A program made the position numbers and the translations under genes. A stretch of DNA of 53,867 bases from Cytophagales bacterium (GTDB taxonomy: Bacteria; Bacteroidota; Bacteroidia; Cytophagales; Cyclobacteriaceae), in contig JADBYK010000097.1 in NCBI GenBank assembly GCA_020403045.1, forward strand, positions 1 through 53,867, written 5' to 3'. Below are positions 52,204 through 53,867 of the stretch, in pieces. A model generated the notes under the pieces. That model searched no databases. It saw only the letters and a program-made list of their open reading frames with translations, and had not been told where the DNA came from. Positions within the stretch are counted from its first letter, which is position 1; the number at the start of each line of letters is the position of its first letter.

Positions 52204-52695
52204 AATGACACCTACCCAATTGATCATCAATCCAGACTTGATGAGGTGGAGAAACGTAACTACTCCGCTGCCAATGCCCTTACCTGGATAGATGTTTCAA
52301 GTGTGCTTTTCTTTTTTGGAATACTGTTGGCAGTAGGTGCGCTTGAATCAATGCAGACGTTGCACCATTTTGCAACTTACCAAAGTGAAATGTTGGGAGA
52401 TAATCGAATAATTATTACGTTGATTGGGGCCGTATCCGCCATTGTTGATAATGTACCGTTGGTGGAAGCATGTATGGGGATGTATTCGTTAGATGTCTAT
52501 CCTATTGATAGCATGATTTGGGCGTATCTGGCTTATTGCGCTGGTACGGGTGGAAGCTTATTGGTAATAGGCTCCGCAGCCGGAGTTGCAGTAATGGGCA
52601 TGGAGAAAATGGATTTCATTTGGTACTTAAAGAAAATCAGTTTTCTGGCGCTAATCGGGTATCTGGGTGGCGCGCTCGTTTACTTGATGTTTTGA
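52204..52695 (+). pseudogene. NhaD-type Na+/H+ antiporter, C-terminal remnant
   Basis: An open stretch of about 163 codons with the last third of NhaD: WIDVSSVLFFFGILLAVGALESM, AIVDNVPLVEACMGMY, YCAGTGGSLLVIGSAAGVAVMG and WYLKKISFLALIGYLGGALVYLMF. The DNVPL and GTGGS motifs are family marks. A normal NhaD has well over 400 residues, so the first two thirds are missing; an in-frame TGA lies at 52201. A GTG at 52246 could make a fragment of 149 residues. It converges on another antiporter gene (52708). Confidence 0.75.
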
Positions 52696-52707
52696 TAGGA
52701 GCTCTCA

Positions 52708-53734
52708 TTAGATTACATCCTCAACTTTCTCAGAAGAGCTTTGCTTGTTCAACAACAAACCAATTGTCATCATCAGACCAGTAAAGACGATTACAATAAA
52801 GAGCACACCTTCACTTAGGCTTGCAATGCGTTGACTTTCGGGGATGCTGTAGAATAAAAGTATCGTGATCAATCCCCGAGGCGCTATTAATGTTAAAGGG
52901 GCTGAGTTTACTTTTAATACGAATTTTAAAAAAGCAAAGCGTAGCAGTAACGTGATAACAATGATAGCCAATCCCATTAAAAGAACTTCTTGGGATCCAA
53001 GCAGAAGCAAGTTGACGGAATAGCCAAAAAGTAGAAAAAAGAATGTGCGAATAATGAAAGCTGTTTCAGCGGTCATCAACTTTAGTTCTCTGGTTACCTC
53101 ACTAAGGCGATCAATTGATAAGAACCTATGAACAATCCGGAAATCAAACAATCTGAAATTGTTTAATACCAATCCAAAGCATAGCACCAAGATAAGCGAA
53201 GGGAGATGTAAAAGCTTTGCCAACGAATAGGTCAAAACAATAATGGCAAACGTGAGAAAAAATCGAATATGAGTAGTAACATGGTTAAGCAAAAAGATCA
53301 GAGATACGGTGCTAGCTATCGAAATAAGTAGAATAAGAATAACATCCCAGCCAAAACAAAATAAAGAACCTAATCCTGAGGAATGGTCAGCAACAAAATA
53401 GTTGAAAGCGATAATACCCAAGATATCGGAAAAGGTACTTTCATAAATCACAAACTCTTTTTTTTCCTCATTCAGAGCGCTAACGCTGGGAATAGCAATG
53501 GCACTGCTGATAACTGACAAGGGAATGGCGTGGACTAATGCCTGTTGAAAATCAGTGCCGTAGTAAGTACTGAATAATAACGCAATTAAACCCGATGTGA
53601 AACCAAGTAGTGCCAATGCCGATATGAACGCCCGACCAATCAATGGCAATTTTTTCTTTTCAATGGATAAATCAAGGGAAGCTTCCAACACAATAAATAT
53701 CAAACCGGTAATTCCTAAAATCTCTAGCAGTCGA
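52708..53734 (-). CDS. Cation/proton antiporter, 3' exon interrupted by a group II intron
   Basis: The frame gives about 342 residues after the intron, with ten or so hydrophobic helices. It begins LLEILGITGLIFIVLEASLDL, which matches an internal helix of CPA-family exchangers rather than a start. Conserved text is AIPLSVISSAIAIPSVSAL, FVIYESTFSDILGII (the Asp helix), LHLPSLILVLCFGLVLNN, FLLFGYSV and LIAPRGLITILLFYSIPE. The N-terminal helices must lie beyond the intron, outside the window. Read straight through, the frame opens at 53796 with MKGDFHVRF, but that is translated intron domain V. A functional protein therefore needs splicing. Confidence 0.75.
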
Positions 53735-53867
53735 GTCACCCAAGGGAGTTTCACCCTTAGGTTCTCACGGAACCGTACGTGAAAGTCTCCCTTCATACGG
53801 CTCTTCCTGTTTAATCACAAATGTATTTCTACATTATGGATATACCAACTTCCAGTGTGCGAATAAG
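53735..53867 (-). mobile_element. Group II intron, 3' part
   Basis: On the minus strand a GNRA-capped hairpin AATGTA-GAAA-TACATT (53820-53835) is followed by domain V (53770-53803). A domain VI-like stem CCTAAGGG/CCCTTGGG comes next, and the likely 3' splice end GTGAC sits at about 53735. The 5' part and any reverse transcriptase gene lie outside the window. A clear bulged branch-point A was not identified. Confidence 0.8.
53770..53803 (-). ncRNA. Group II intron domain V catalytic hairpin
   Basis: The 34-base hairpin GAGCCGTAT...ACGTACGGTTC (minus strand) carries the catalytic AGC triad and a GAGA tetraloop with paired GAAGG/CTTTC flanks, the standard domain V layout. Confidence 0.87.

Noticed and set aside
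52204-52695. Complete small antiporter gene
   Set aside because: It covers only the last third of NhaD, with a stop just upstream and no plausible N-terminal domain.
53736-53796. Antiporter start MKGDFHVRF at 53796
   Set aside because: These codons are group II intron domains V and VI, not exchanger sequence.

Overview
The window looks like chromosomal DNA of a member of the Bacteroidota, most likely a Cytophagales relative. The grounds are the moderately AT-rich composition, the repeated TAnnTTTG (-7) promoter element close to start codons, several DUF5916 outer-membrane proteins, LytS/LytTR two-component pairs, a GxxExxY gene, an RND pump fused to a TolC-like channel, an IS1380-type element and many secreted proteins and lipoproteins. 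No rRNA, tRNA, CRISPR array or prophage was recognised. All function calls come from reading motifs by eye; no database search was possible.

Layout. 1-8.1 kb: an outer-membrane barrel, a zinc-ribbon methyltransferase, and the pair kdnA/kdnB, which makes the 8-amino version of Kdo for LPS. kdnA and kdnB are separated by an ORF6N gene and followed by a GxxExxY gene between inverted repeats; trmN6 and a DUF5916 gene come next. 8.1-18.3 kb: YceI and a MarR regulator, an M3 oligoendopeptidase, an SMP-30-like lipoprotein, a frameshifted small membrane protein, two adjacent beta-lactamase-fold serine hydrolases, a single-gene AAA ATPase-TOPRIM nuclease (OLD/PARIS-like), and a ferredoxin-type reductase. 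18.5-25 kb: a second DUF5916 gene, a lipoprotein gene broken by two in-frame stops with a decayed tandem copy beside it, YvaD- and DUF2147-type genes, and an ECF sigma factor following a monooxygenase-like gene.

25-33.2 kb is a minus-strand block: adaptor, a 1474-residue RND pump-TolC fusion, an outer-membrane barrel, then a LytS-type kinase and LytTR regulator. 33.2-42.7 kb is accessory and partly decayed: a flavin monooxygenase remnant, a saccharopine-dehydrogenase-like gene, a repeat-domain secreted protein, an erythromycin-esterase-like lipoprotein, a second LytS/LytTR pair, a lipoprotein gene cut by an IS1380-family element, and an outer-membrane protein gene with three in-frame stops.

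42.9-53.9 kb: purB, then a minus-strand HlyD/MacB-like permease/TolC operon with no ATPase and a (GC)8 tract inside the TolC gene. Next come an LpxL-like acyltransferase, a SixA-like phosphatase, and a zinc-phospholipase-like domain fused to a barrel. The window ends with a truncated NhaD and a cation/proton antiporter whose 5' side is interrupted by the 3' end of a group II intron.

Much of the window serves the cell envelope: LPS sugar and lipid A acylation, efflux, and outer-membrane barrels. Superimposed on this is clear gene decay and small-element insertion.
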